DNA of 48,499 nt from an uncultured bacterium (GCA_903921365.1 CAIXPS010000272.1:1-48499), one strand, 5' to 3'; shown: positions 18,713 through 28,470, numbered from the stretch's first letter. The notes: generated by a model not told the origin, from the letters alone. Numbers and translations: made by a program.

Positions 18713-19780
18713 ATGATGAATGACAGCCTGCCTGCCGCCCTGATGCGGCGTGAGATATTCGAGCAACCCACAGTTCTCACCAACCTGGTCAAAAACGCGC
18801 GCGCGACACTCACGGAAGTCGCGAAGCGGGCGCAGGATTGCCAGTTTGCGGTGCTGGCTGCGCGTGGTAGTAGCGACAATGCGTCTACCTATGGGAAGTA
18901 TTTGCTGGAGGGACTGGCAGGCATGCCGACGGCATTGGCGGCGCCGTCGCTCTATACGCTGTATCACACATCGCCAAGGTTGAAACGCGCACTGGTGATT
19001 GGCGTTTCCCAGAGCGGTCAGTCGGCTGATGTCGTCGAGGTTTTGCAGGAGGCGCGGCGACAAGGCGCGGTGACGCTTGCTATCACGAACACCGATGGTT
19101 CCCCCATCACTAATGCTGCTGATCATGTGATTTTGCTCGGGGTAGGGCTGGAGAGAGCGCTGGCTGCGACTAAAACGGTGACAGCACAGTGCGCAGCCTA
19201 TGCCCTGCTGGCAAGCCTGCTGGTCGCTAACAAAGAACTTGACAAGGCTCTTGGGGATATCGCAAGCTACGTGACCAACGTGCTCAATCAAGAGCAGGTT
19301 ATTGCGTCGCTGGTCATCGACTGGCTGACCGCAGGCCGGGCAGCCATCCTCGGCCGAGGTTACTGCTACGGCGCTGTTCAGGAGACAGCGCTCAAGCTTA
19401 AGGAGACGTGTTATCTCAGCGCGGAACCTTATTCCGCAGCCGACTTCAAGCATGGCCCGCTTGCGATGATTGAGGCAGATTACCCGGTGATGGCGCTGCT
19501 GAATAACGATGCGACGTTGCCCACGACGCTCGAACTCGTGCAGCAGGTGCGCGATCGAGGAGCTAAGGTGATTGGTATTGCGTCGGATCGTCATGCGCCG
19601 GGCATCTCCGGTGTCGCAAGCCTGGCGCTCAACGATCCGTCGCCCACCGCCCCGTCGCCATTGTTAAGCACGATTCCGTTCATCGTGGCGGGGCAGCTCT
19701 TTGCGATGCACCTGGCAACTCGCAAGGGCTATAACCCCGACCTTTCCCGAGGACTGAGCAAGGTAACAGTCACCCTCTAA
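18713..19780 (+). CDS. SIS-domain sugar-phosphate isomerase/deaminase (GlmS C-half / NagB-II type)
   Basis: Two SIS domains without the glutaminase domain of GlmS, 355 residues. The first has AARGSSDNASTYGKYLLEG and VSQSGQSADVVEVLQEAR; the second has ILGRGYCYGAVQETALKLKE and PYSAADFKHGPLAMIE, whose Glu and His match catalytic positions of GlmS. The C-terminus DLSRGLSKVTVTL keeps the lysine of the GlmS tail. Such proteins are often glucosamine-6-phosphate deaminases or related isomerases, so the likely substrate is glucosamine-6-phosphate (inference). ATGs at 18713 and 18716 are both possible; GGGA at 18702 fits either. A GH3-like gene upstream and an MFS carrier 34 bases downstream suggest amino-sugar uptake or recycling. 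Confidence 0.87.
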   Translation: MMNDSLPAALMRREIFEQPTVLTNLVKNARATLTEVAKRAQDCQFAVLAARGSSDNASTYGKYLLEGLAGMPTALAAPSLYTLYHTSPRLKRALVIGVSQSGQSADVVEVLQEARRQGAVTLAITNTDGSPITNAADHVILLGVGLERALAATKTVTAQCAAYALLASLLVANKELDKALGDIASYVTNVLNQEQVIASLVIDWLTAGRAAILGRGYCYGAVQETALKLKETCYLSAEPYSAADFKHGPLAMIEADYPVMALLNNDATLPTTLELVQQVRDRGAKVIGIASDRHAPGISGVASLALNDPSPTAPSPLLSTIPFIVAGQLFAMHLATRKGYNPDLSRGLSKVTVTL

Positions 19781-19814
19781 TCGCGCTTGGCGCGCGGAAA
19801 ACAGCCCACCCGTC

Positions 19815-21152
19815 ATGTCAAACGCCGTTATCCACAAGGGCGCAGTTCTGTTGCGCCGTATCGCTGGGCTTGATTACGCAGACGACGCCGCCCTGACGCC
19901 TGAGCAATCGGGCTGTCTGCGCAATATGTACCTGAACGGCATCTATTCGAATTTCTCGGATGGCGCCGCGGGTAATTACACCAGCCTCTTCATGGTGGCC
20001 CTGCGCGCGACAGACGTGCAAATAGGATTTCTGGCCACAATGGTGCAGGTACTGGCGGCGCTCTCACCCTTGCCTGGCGCCTATCTGGCTGAGAAGACAC
20101 ACGCTTACCGGGCCACTATCCTCTGGCCAAGCGTGACAGCGCGTGTTGGTTATTTGCTGCTTGTTCTGCTGCCATTCTTCCTGATCGGGCAGCCGGCCAT
20201 CGCATTGGCTATTCTGATCTTCGTCATGCGTTCGTTTCTCATCTCGTTGGTGGGAGCGCCATGGACGGCTGCGATGGGGCAGATGGTTCCGATCAGGTTG
20301 CGCGCCGCATATTTTTCGGCGCGGAACTTCGCCGGGGGGATCGCGGTGATTGCGGGCACGATGCTGGCCGGCGTGATCATCACATCACTCGGTTTCCCAT
20401 CCGGGTACCAGGCTGTCTTCCTGATCGCAGGATTGATGGGTTTTGCGGCATCCTACATCTACTCACGCGTGCCTCGGTCAGCCTATGGATCGCTAGAGGC
20501 GCGCGGGAAGCAGTCACAGACTGGGACTGGCCGTCTTACGCTGGCGACTATCCTGAGCCAGAAGCCCTTTATACGGTTTATGCTGTGCTCGTGCGCGCTG
20601 TCGTTCGCGGTGAACCTGGGCGGGCCGTTCATCGCACTATATCAGGTGCGGGAACTGCATTTCACTGCGGCGACGATTGGGCTATTGGTGTCAATAGAGC
20701 TGGCTGTGAACATCATCATGCAGCGGGTTTATGGGTCTGTGTTAATCCCCCGGTTTGGCGACTACCGCGTCATGCGCGCACTGCGGCTGGCGACTGCAAT
20801 TGTTCCACTTGCGTGGATGTTCGTGACCGATCCGCTGGCAGGGGCGCTCGTCGGCATGGTGGCAGGGGTGGTCTGGTCGGGTCATGACCTGGCGAATTTC
20901 AACGGGTTGCTGGAGATCACACCGGAAACCGGCAGAGCCAGTTATATCGCCATTCATACCGTCACAACTTCTTTGAGCGCAGCAATCGGGCCATTGATCG
21001 GCGGGTTGCTGACCTCGGTGATCGGATATCACCCGCTCTTTTTTGCGTCGGGGATACTGCGATTCCTGGCGGGCGTCCTGCTCATCGTTCTGGTTACAGA
21101 TTGGGCCGTCACTCGCAAGATACCAGCGTCGCACAAAGCAGAGCCGGGTTAA
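19815..21152 (+). CDS. MFS transporter
   Basis: A 445-residue carrier of the major facilitator superfamily with about 12 predicted helices. A soluble N-terminus of about 45 residues comes first (LTPEQSGCLRNMYLNGIYSN), then helices beginning near YTSLFMVALRATDVQIGFLA. The cytoplasmic loop EKTHAYRATILWPSV and the central loop near YGSLEARGKQSQTGTGR separate the two halves. The substrate cannot be told. It follows the SIS protein gene by 34 bases, so a sugar or amino-sugar is a reasonable guess. A second MFS carrier of similar build is at 45584-46864. Confidence 0.85.
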   Translation: MSNAVIHKGAVLLRRIAGLDYADDAALTPEQSGCLRNMYLNGIYSNFSDGAAGNYTSLFMVALRATDVQIGFLATMVQVLAALSPLPGAYLAEKTHAYRATILWPSVTARVGYLLLVLLPFFLIGQPAIALAILIFVMRSFLISLVGAPWTAAMGQMVPIRLRAAYFSARNFAGGIAVIAGTMLAGVIITSLGFPSGYQAVFLIAGLMGFAASYIYSRVPRSAYGSLEARGKQSQTGTGRLTLATILSQKPFIRFMLCSCALSFAVNLGGPFIALYQVRELHFTAATIGLLVSIELAVNIIMQRVYGSVLIPRFGDYRVMRALRLATAIVPLAWMFVTDPLAGALVGMVAGVVWSGHDLANFNGLLEITPETGRASYIAIHTVTTSLSAAIGPLIGGLLTSVIGYHPLFFASGILRFLAGVLLIVLVTDWAVTRKIPASHKAEPG

Positions 21153-21181
21153 CCCCATATGAATCGAGGTAAACTTAACGC

Positions 21182-22141
21182 ATGAGCGGCTTACAACCAC
21201 AAGACGATGAAGAAGATGACTCACAATTGCCAACATGGGCGCGCCAGTTGGGGAGGCAGGGATATCGCTCATTTATCACCTTGATCGAGACCTATTTCGC
21301 CAATCGGAACATGCCGGTCGCCATTGACTCAATGGAAGGACTGGTGAAACCGGAGTTAGGCGTTTTGCCATATAGCAGCACTTTTGGCCTGCAGAATATC
21401 GCCCAGATATGTCAACAGGCCGGCCGCGATGAATGGCGCGACTTGATCAATGCCCACTTCGGTTCGATATTTGACGCGAAGGATGATGATAACGCGCTCC
21501 ACGTGCATATGGATGACTTCGCCCGATTACGCGAACAGTTGCGCGCAAGGCTTTACCCTGTCGATATCGTCAGTCATGCGACGGAACTCATCGAACGTCC
21601 AGGGCCAGAGGGCACACTGGAAGTGCTCGCGCTTGATCTGCCCACCACCGTGCGGACAGTGTCGAAGTCTGAAGCTGACCTTTGGGGACTGGACGCTGCG
21701 CAGCTTTTTAACGTCGGCCGCGATAATTTGCGGCGCGGCGGGTTGCTCAAGGGCAATGTCGTGCAACTGGAGCAGGGGACGACTGTGACGGTGTATATGG
21801 GCGACCCGTTCTATGCTGCCAGTCATGCGTTGATCATCGATGACTATGTCACTGCCGACATGACGCACGGCATGCTGGTGGGCTTGCCTAAGCGTGATGT
21901 CATGCTTCTCCATCCCATTCGCAACGTGGGAGCAATGGAGGCTGCCGGCGCCATGCTGCAGATCGTCGTGGGGATGTATCGTGACGGCCCCGGCTCAATC
22001 AGCCCGAATCTGTACTGGTATCGCGAGGGTGAGTTTGTCGTCCTGCCGTATGAACTCCAGGATGACTTCCTGCAGTTCCTGCCGCCAGACGAGTTTAGCG
22101 ACTTGATCGACGAACTGGGTGAAGTCGCTGGATTTTCGTAA
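21182..22141 (+). CDS. DUF1444-like protein of unknown function
   Basis: A 319-residue soluble protein with an acidic N-terminus (residues 8-14). Residues about 145-185, LEVLALDLPTTVRTVSKSEA followed by DLWGLDAAQLFNVGRDNLRR, and about 215-260, ALIIDDYVTADMTHGMLVGL then PKRDVMLLHPI, resemble the YtpQ/DUF1444 pattern of a strand, a helix with a conserved Leu-Gly turn, and a PxRD strand. I cannot name a reaction. It is co-directional with the MFS gene (29 bases upstream) and the HAD gene (29 bases downstream). The family match is from memory of the motif and needs a profile search. Confidence 0.65.
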   Translation: MSGLQPQDDEEDDSQLPTWARQLGRQGYRSFITLIETYFANRNMPVAIDSMEGLVKPELGVLPYSSTFGLQNIAQICQQAGRDEWRDLINAHFGSIFDAKDDDNALHVHMDDFARLREQLRARLYPVDIVSHATELIERPGPEGTLEVLALDLPTTVRTVSKSEADLWGLDAAQLFNVGRDNLRRGGLLKGNVVQLEQGTTVTVYMGDPFYAASHALIIDDYVTADMTHGMLVGLPKRDVMLLHPIRNVGAMEAAGAMLQIVVGMYRDGPGSISPNLYWYREGEFVVLPYELQDDFLQFLPPDEFSDLIDELGEVAGFS

Positions 22142-22170
22142 ACGCTACGCAACCACTGTTTCAGGTGACT

Positions 22171-22812
22171 ATGCTCAAGGTAATTCTTTTCGACCTCGAT
22201 GAAACGCTGTATCCGCGCGCGTCAAGCCTGATGACGATCATCGGTAAACGCATCGAGCGCTACGTGAAGGGTGTTGTTGGCGGCACGCCTGAGCAGGCCG
22301 AGGAATTGCGGAAGCGCTGGCGGCGGACTTATGGCACTGCGCTGCGCGGAATGATGGAAGAGGGCTGGGCGGTCGATGTCGAGGATTACCTGCGCCATGT
22401 GCACGATGTTCCCCTGGAAGGGTTTATCTACCCGCAGCCGGAAGTTCGCGCCATGTTGCTTGGCTTGCCAGTGCGCAGGGCGGTTCTGACCAACTCAAAC
22501 ATCGAACATGCGGGACGGGTGCTAAGGCACATCAACCTGGAAGACTGCTTCGAGCGCGTGATCGATTTGCGCGCGTTGAATTTCATGAATAAACCGGATC
22601 CGCAGGCCTATCAAGTCGCGCTGTCCCTTATGGGCGTCAATGCTGACGAAGTGCTGTTTGTCGAAGATACGCCTATCAACACGCGGCCCGCCAAAGAGAT
22701 CGGCATGCACACGGTTCTGGTGGATTGCCCCCCGTCGGATGACGCCGACTACTTCGTTTCAAACGTGCTGCAGGTAGCCGGCATTGTCAACACGCTGCTT
22801 AGCGCCTCATAG
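22171..22812 (+). CDS. HAD-superfamily phosphatase (pyrimidine 5'-nucleotidase type)
   Basis: A 213-residue cytosolic phosphohydrolase. Motif I is FDLDETLYPR with nucleophile Asp8 and acid/base Asp10; motif II is VLTNSN; the lysine of motif III is in MNKPDPQAY; motif IV is VEDTPINTRPAKE. The small helical cap after motif I (SSLMTIIGKRIERYVKG, RWRRTYGTALRGM) resembles yeast Sdt1-type pyrimidine nucleotidases. The start is ATG at 22171; a GTG two codons upstream (22165) is possible. The last six bases overlap the end of the convergent CoA-transferase gene. Confidence 0.87.
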   Translation: MLKVILFDLDETLYPRASSLMTIIGKRIERYVKGVVGGTPEQAEELRKRWRRTYGTALRGMMEEGWAVDVEDYLRHVHDVPLEGFIYPQPEVRAMLLGLPVRRAVLTNSNIEHAGRVLRHINLEDCFERVIDLRALNFMNKPDPQAYQVALSLMGVNADEVLFVEDTPINTRPAKEIGMHTVLVDCPPSDDADYFVSNVLQVAGIVNTLLSAS

Positions 22813-24108
22813 ATAGATCAACTCGCGCGCGCATCGCGCCAGCTCTTCGCGAAACTCCGGATGCGCCACATCAATAAGCGCTCGCGCTCGTTGCCGGATG
22901 GTTTTGCCGTACAAGTTAGCCACGCCATACTCGGTGACAACAAAATGAACGTCGTTGCGGGTCGTCGTTACCCCGGCGCCTGGTTTGAGCGTTGCCACGA
23001 TCTTGCTGATCAGCCGGCCGTCTCGCGTTGTTACGGTGCTTGGCAGGGCGATGATCGGCTTGCCGCCAATGCTGTGCGCCGCGCCACGGATGAAGTCAAG
23101 CTGGCCGCCAACGCCGCTATACAGGCGCGGGCCGATGCTATCTGCGCACACCTGACCGGTCAAGTCAACCTCAATGGCTGAGTTGATCGCCACCATGTGG
23201 TCATTCTGGGCGATCAGGAACGGATTATTGACATATTCGGTCGGGCGGAATTCCATCGACGGGTTGTCGTTGACATAGTCGTACAGACGCTGTGAGCCGA
23301 GGCAGAAGCCGGCGATGATTTTGCCGGGATGCAGGTTCTTGCGTTCGCAGTTGATAATGCCGTGCTCGATCAGGTCAATGACGCCGTCGGAGAACATCTC
23401 GGTGTGCATGCCGAGGTTGCGCTTGCTGGTCAAATAAGGTAGCACGCCATTCGGGATCGCCCCGATACCCAGTTGCAGGCAATCGCCATCTTCGATCATG
23501 TCGGCGATTAGCTTGCCGATTTTTTCGTAAAGCGGGCCGCTCTCGGTATTCTGAAACTCAGGAAGGGGATAGTCCACATCTACGCAGTAGTCGATTTTGG
23601 ACATGTGGATGAAGCTGTCGCCCAGTGTGCGCGGCATGCGTGGATTCACCTCGGCGATTACGATGCGGGCGGATTCCGCGGCGGCCTTGGTCACGCCGAC
23701 CTCTACGCCAAACGAACAGAAGCCATGATCGTCGGGCGGCGAGACGTGGATAAATGCCATATCAAGCGGAAGCGCGCCCCGTTTGAATAGAAGCGGAATT
23801 TCGCTCAACCGGCATGGGGTGAAATCGGCGCGGCCATCATTCACGGCGGCGCGCACGTTTTCGCTGATAAACAGTGTGTTGACGCGCAAATGCCCTGCCA
23901 TCGCCGGTTGGACATAATCGGCATTTCCGATGGTAAGCACCTGCACTAACTCGACGTCGGTGAGCGCCGGAGCGCGCCGCACCAGTGCGGCGACAAGTTG
24001 TTGCGGAAAGCTGCAGTTCCCAGTTACGAAGATGCGCATACCGCTTTCGATGTGCGCAATGGCGTCGTCAGCGGTCAATGGTGGATTACAGATAGATAGA
24101 CGGTTCAT
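22807..24108 (-). CDS. Acetyl-CoA hydrolase/transferase family (4-hydroxybutyrate CoA-transferase type)
   Basis: Transfers CoA between short acyl groups through a glutamyl-CoA intermediate. The 433 residues match AbfT (4-hydroxybutyrate CoA-transferase) and Cat1. The catalytic glutamate is Glu237 in NLGMHTEMFSDG, next to the oxyanion/CoA site QLGIGAIPNGVLPYL at 212-225. Other family stretches are AFIHVSPPDDHGFCSFG, GGQLDFIRGA and VTEYGVANLYGKT near the C-terminus. It could use acetyl-CoA with 4-hydroxybutyrate, succinate or propionate. Succinyl-CoA synthetase and acetyl-CoA synthetase genes are in the same window, but not in its operon. The 3' end overlaps the HAD gene by six bases. Confidence 0.88.
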   Translation of the reverse strand: MNRLSICNPPLTADDAIAHIESGMRIFVTGNCSFPQQLVAALVRRAPALTDVELVQVLTIGNADYVQPAMAGHLRVNTLFISENVRAAVNDGRADFTPCRLSEIPLLFKRGALPLDMAFIHVSPPDDHGFCSFGVEVGVTKAAAESARIVIAEVNPRMPRTLGDSFIHMSKIDYCVDVDYPLPEFQNTESGPLYEKIGKLIADMIEDGDCLQLGIGAIPNGVLPYLTSKRNLGMHTEMFSDGVIDLIEHGIINCERKNLHPGKIIAGFCLGSQRLYDYVNDNPSMEFRPTEYVNNPFLIAQNDHMVAINSAIEVDLTGQVCADSIGPRLYSGVGGQLDFIRGAAHSIGGKPIIALPSTVTTRDGRLISKIVATLKPGAGVTTTRNDVHFVVTEYGVANLYGKTIRQRARALIDVAHPEFREELARCARELIYL

Positions 24109-24153
24109 GATGCGATTCAGTCAATGTGTTTTCACGAATGAAGAAAGTATTGC

Positions 24154-26268
24154 TTATTTGATTACAAACGAGTGTAGCATCAAACTGTTTCCTGCGGCAT
24201 CGTTCTGCGGATCGCTGATGTCGCGACGGGCGCCGCTGACGCGGTCGTAGACTCCCACGCGCACCTGGTAGACGCCTGGTTTCAGATCGGCCGGCAAGGT
24301 GAGCCAGTGCGGGTCGTCGACCACTTCCCCTTTCTGCCAGACTGGGAATGGGTATGAGCCATAAACCGGCTGCTGGTCGCCGATGAGCACAACGTTGCCA
24401 TTGGACTGATCGACGATGTGCAGCAGCACTGTGTCATCAGGCTGATGATCGGCGGTTGTCTGCCACTGTAGATCCACCGCAACCTCGCGCCGGACCGGGT
24501 CATAGTTGATGGCGCCGCCAAGCAACGTTAAGCCGCCTGCGAGGGCGGCGTTGCGCGTGGCGAGCGTCGGCGACACCGTAAAATCACGCGGTTTCTCTAT
24601 GGCCTGGTAGATTAATGTGTTTGGCGTGCCGCTGCGTTCGTTGAGCGTATCAAGCAAGGTCAGTTGTTTGTGCGCCCTGGCCGCAGCCCGCTCCAACACC
24701 TGAAAATGACCCCTAAACGCCGTCATTTCTGGCGTGTGGAAGAGGTAGACGTTGGCTGGATCACGCAACAGCACTGTGGCGACGTTGGCAAACTGGGGAG
24801 ACGGTTCGGGCAGGTACTCGTGCATCTCTTTGATGTAGACGCGCCCTTGCGTCAGAAACGCGACACTGCGCTCAAAACCCCAATCAAGAGCGATGATCGG
24901 GCGTCCTGCATAGTCCGACTCCAACTTTGGCGCGAGTTGGTAAAGCGCGTCTGACCACAACGCAGTGCCGCCGCTTTGCTCCAGATAGTTTTGGACAAGC
25001 CCGTTCGTGACAACGTGGTTGATAGTTAAGAGCAGGATGATTCCTGCGGTTAACGCAATGCGCGGCGTCTGTAAAGTGCGCGCATGGAGCCAGATCGGGA
25101 TGTCACTGATCGTGATCGCCACGAGCAACCACACCAGAGGCATGATGATGAACAGGTGGCGCGCGCCGATGTCGCTGATGCTGATGGTGCCGAGTGGGAT
25201 GACGGTTGCGACGGTGATCAGTAGAAACAATCGCAGCCGCAGGTACGGGCGCGCAGGCGCGCCGGTTTCACTTTGCAGGAGAGGCATTGCCTTGCGGTAG
25301 CGAATGCAGATGACGAGTGTGTAGAGCAGAACTAACACTACTGCGATGGCGCTCAGAGGCAAACCCGCCGGAGCGTCAAAATGCAACGTGTTGCCCCCCA
25401 TCATGCGGAGGAAGTCAGCAAGCTCAAATTGCACGTTTCCGATGAAATCGAGGTTGTTATGCCCATACGCGCGCGATTGCAGGGCATTTTCGGCGATAAA
25501 GCGGAAGGAGGCCCCGGAGGGGAGATTGTGCGCGATGAATGGCGCAAAACCAAGTCCAAACGCGACAACGGACGCAACGAGTGTGCCTGGTCTAATGGCG
25601 CGAAATGCTGACCAGCTATTCCTGAGACCGAGTATGAGCAATGCGCATAATCCCACAGGAAACAGCAACCAGGCGAACAGGAGCTTAGCGGTCAGGCCGA
25701 GACCGAACACGAATGCGGCGAGTATCAAGTGCGCGGGCTGACGTTTTCGCTGCCACGAATGCAGGAGCATGAGAAACACGATTGCCAGCGGCAACAAGGG
25801 GGCGGCAAAATGGATGCCAGCGCGGCTCCACCACAGGTAGACCGGCGCAGTCGCACACAGCAGTACGGCGATACTGGCCGTTAATGCGTTAACCCATCTG
25901 CGCGCAAAGAACCACAGCAAGACGAGTGTGAGCGCGCCAAGCACAAGCTGGCTGAACCGCAGCCCCGCGACCGTCGTCCCGAAGATCGCCATCCCGATGT
26001 AACTGGTGTAGATCGACGTGGGGCCGATGTAGTGCCCCATCATCAACGGAAGTCGAATGCCGAGGAGTGTCACGGCGTCGAACGCTGTGTTTGGCAGGCC
26101 ACGCAGCAACTCAAGTGCCGGCACCGCATCGGCAACCTCGTCGTTTTGCGGGCCGGGAACGGACATGTCCGCGCTGCCGTAGCCGAAATAGATCGCGAGG
26201 GCAGCCACGATCGCGATGACCACCAGGATTGAAGGAACATTTATCGACGCGCGCCGAGTATTCGTCAT
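24154..26268 (-). CDS. GT-C glycosyltransferase (ArnT/PMT type) with C-terminal beta domain
   Basis: A 704-residue integral membrane protein of the PMT/ArnT group, which moves sugars from lipid-phosphate donors to proteins or surface glycans outside the membrane. The first helix is at about 11-32, followed by the loop PGPQNDEVADAVPALELLRG with the likely catalytic Asp43-Glu44 pair. About 11 helices follow up to residue 430. Residues about 580-704 form a beta-sandwich-like tail (VDLQWQTTADHQPDDTVLLH, then LPADLKPGVYQVRVGVYDRV) also seen in the 765-residue GT-C protein of this window. It is followed by the CoA-transferase gene after 45 bases and preceded by another GT-C gene, 21 bases away. Substrate unknown. 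Confidence 0.82.
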   Translation of the reverse strand: MTNTRRASINVPSILVVIAIVAALAIYFGYGSADMSVPGPQNDEVADAVPALELLRGLPNTAFDAVTLLGIRLPLMMGHYIGPTSIYTSYIGMAIFGTTVAGLRFSQLVLGALTLVLLWFFARRWVNALTASIAVLLCATAPVYLWWSRAGIHFAAPLLPLAIVFLMLLHSWQRKRQPAHLILAAFVFGLGLTAKLLFAWLLFPVGLCALLILGLRNSWSAFRAIRPGTLVASVVAFGLGFAPFIAHNLPSGASFRFIAENALQSRAYGHNNLDFIGNVQFELADFLRMMGGNTLHFDAPAGLPLSAIAVVLVLLYTLVICIRYRKAMPLLQSETGAPARPYLRLRLFLLITVATVIPLGTISISDIGARHLFIIMPLVWLLVAITISDIPIWLHARTLQTPRIALTAGIILLLTINHVVTNGLVQNYLEQSGGTALWSDALYQLAPKLESDYAGRPIIALDWGFERSVAFLTQGRVYIKEMHEYLPEPSPQFANVATVLLRDPANVYLFHTPEMTAFRGHFQVLERAAARAHKQLTLLDTLNERSGTPNTLIYQAIEKPRDFTVSPTLATRNAALAGGLTLLGGAINYDPVRREVAVDLQWQTTADHQPDDTVLLHIVDQSNGNVVLIGDQQPVYGSYPFPVWQKGEVVDDPHWLTLPADLKPGVYQVRVGVYDRVSGARRDISDPQNDAAGNSLMLHSFVIK

Positions 26269-26289
26269 GTTATGCCGTTGCGTATCTTC

Positions 26290-28392
26290 TTATCTTAACG
26301 GATAAGGCATCGGAAGGTTGACGCCATTTTCGGGTTGTTTACCGTCTTCAGAAACCATCACGCTTTGCGCCTCTGGGAAGTGGTAGCTGCCGTAACGAAT
26401 GTATAAAGGATTGTCCGGGAGGGCAGCCTGCAATGGGATTCTAAACCGCTGCAACAAGTAGTCGCCGGGGCGCCAACTCGACGGGTGGACACCGCTTGCG
26501 TCCAGACCGACAAGCTTTGTCGATCCGTCAAAGATGTGGTTATACCAGTGGTAATTGACGCCATCCGGCTGCGCCTGCGTCACCTGCATGATGGTTTCCA
26601 TTGTGACGACGGTCGTCGTCATGCTCATGCGGAAACTCACCAGATCGATGCCTGATTCCCATGTGGCGGGGCGCGCCTGTTTGAAGCCAGCCAACTGCGG
26701 CAGACTTTTGATGCGGACATAGGTGTAACCCGCACTGCCGCTTGATCGTATGGGTGCGCTGCTGATCTGTGTCTCATCAGCATCGAAGTAGGCCAGCATG
26801 CGCGTCAGCATGGATTCGGTTCCAGGCGCAAAGATGTAGGAGGTTCCTTCGGGCCGGAATATCCAGCCATCCACTTTACTGTTTATGAACCGATGAGGGA
26901 TGTCAGCGAGTAAGGTGTTCAGGATGATGCCCTGTTCATGCCAGGGGGTCAGGTAGTCTTCGATCACAACAACGACCTGGTTACTCACCCCTTGAGCAGC
27001 GGCTTGTTTCGCCTGGTTGGCCGCGATCAGCGCGCTCCGCAGAGGCAGGCCATAACCACCGGTGGTGTCGTTGCGTTCTACAAAGCTCGTGAGCGCCATT
27101 ATCGAATACACTTGCCAGACTCCGATGACGGCGATTGTGAGTGCCAGGGCGGTTGCAATTCCCCGGTAGAGGGTGGTCTGTCGCAAACCAAAGTGGGCGC
27201 TGAACCGTTTGGCGCTGGTTAACGCTGCGTCGATGCCAATCGCCATCAGCAGGAACGGGGTGGGGTACAGGATGGTCAGATAATGGGTGACGATGGGTCT
27301 GCTGTGTCTGAGCTGCGCCAGGATTGGCAATACCCAGAACAGCACCGTGACTGCCGCGAAGAGGTAGTCATCTGACGCCGTCGCGGCGGTTGCGGAAGCT
27401 GCGCCAGTTGCGCCGGGTGCGCCCGTTGGGTTCGTCAGGCGACGCCGTCGACTCACAAGATGGCGCAGCAACTGAGTCATTGGAATGATCGCGCACACGA
27501 TCACCGCCAGTTGCTGCAGGTCGTCAAGTGAATTCAGCCATTTCAGCCACTGAGGAACCTGATCGTTCCATTGTTGTATCGCTCGGCCAGTCAGGTCGGA
27601 AATGTGCGCGCCGCCGCTGCTCCACAACGCCATATTCAAGGCATCCAGGTTCGTCACGACGACTTCGCTGGTTGATGACAGGACGCCTTTCACATTGACG
27701 AAACCGTTGGTTGCATCACTCGCCAGGTAGACCGCGAGCAGAAGGACGAGTGGCAACAAGCCGAGCGCCAGAGGTCTGAGCCTCAGTGTCTTCCGCCTGA
27801 AGACAACCGTGATGATCAGGATGGGGAGAAAGAAAATACTGGTCAGGTGGTTGCCAATGCACAACGCCAGGCCAAATCCAATCCATGTCCACGCCGCTGG
27901 GTTTCGGCGTATCCACACGTCATATAACCCATAGAGCAGTATGAGCGTGAAAATGGGCAGCAATTCGATGGACATTCTTCGCGCGGAGAGTATAGCTGCG
28001 GGCGCAATTGCAAAGAGGAGCATAGCCAATAGCGCAACGCGCTTATTGGCGAAACGCAGACACAACAGCCCCAGCACGGCGATGGCAGCAACATCGAGAA
28101 GCACGCGGAAGGTCACAACGGACATCAGGTCGCGCGTGAAGATCATGGGAATCGCAAGCACATAGAGAAACAAGGGCGGGTGGCTTGCCAGCGAGCCGCT
28201 GAACGGGGCAACGGCAATCAGGCGACCGTTGATGATGTCCAATGCGTACTGCACTGAACTGGCTTCGTCGTAGCGGTAATCAATCAGGTCGAGGCGGTAT
28301 AGGCGCAGTCCTGCCGCCAGGAGCAGAATAGCGAGAAACCAGAAGACCGTTTGACTTTTAGGGGGGTGCAGCGCCTGCTCAATAGCCTTCAT
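26290..28392 (-). CDS. GT-C glycosyltransferase (PMT type)
   Basis: A 700-residue integral membrane protein similar in build to its downstream neighbour. The first helix is at about 16-32, then LDLIDYRYDEASSVQYALDI with the likely catalytic Asp42-Glu43 pair, then the loop GSLASHPPLFLYVL common to this group. Helices continue to about residue 440. An Ala/Gly/Thr-rich cytoplasmic loop lies near 320-345. Residues about 445-700 are extracytoplasmic and end in a beta-rich stretch (HPSSWRPGDYLLQRFRIPLQ). It is divergent from acs. With the next gene it probably forms a two-gene glycosylation unit; the acceptor is unknown. Confidence 0.82.
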   Translation of the reverse strand: MKAIEQALHPPKSQTVFWFLAILLLAAGLRLYRLDLIDYRYDEASSVQYALDIINGRLIAVAPFSGSLASHPPLFLYVLAIPMIFTRDLMSVVTFRVLLDVAAIAVLGLLCLRFANKRVALLAMLLFAIAPAAILSARRMSIELLPIFTLILLYGLYDVWIRRNPAAWTWIGFGLALCIGNHLTSIFFLPILIITVVFRRKTLRLRPLALGLLPLVLLLAVYLASDATNGFVNVKGVLSSTSEVVVTNLDALNMALWSSGGAHISDLTGRAIQQWNDQVPQWLKWLNSLDDLQQLAVIVCAIIPMTQLLRHLVSRRRRLTNPTGAPGATGAASATAATASDDYLFAAVTVLFWVLPILAQLRHSRPIVTHYLTILYPTPFLLMAIGIDAALTSAKRFSAHFGLRQTTLYRGIATALALTIAVIGVWQVYSIMALTSFVERNDTTGGYGLPLRSALIAANQAKQAAAQGVSNQVVVVIEDYLTPWHEQGIILNTLLADIPHRFINSKVDGWIFRPEGTSYIFAPGTESMLTRMLAYFDADETQISSAPIRSSGSAGYTYVRIKSLPQLAGFKQARPATWESGIDLVSFRMSMTTTVVTMETIMQVTQAQPDGVNYHWYNHIFDGSTKLVGLDASGVHPSSWRPGDYLLQRFRIPLQAALPDNPLYIRYGSYHFPEAQSVMVSEDGKQPENGVNLPMPYPLR

Positions 28393-28470
28393 CAGCCTTC
28401 ATCGTTTGATCCCAGGAAAGTCATTTAAGAGATTATCCCCCATATTGTCGAAATGATAAGCAATGGCTTT

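Noticed and set aside
18614-19594. A 326-residue minus-strand open frame
   Set aside because: Antisense of the SIS-domain gene, Arg/His/Gln-rich and without similarity to a known family.
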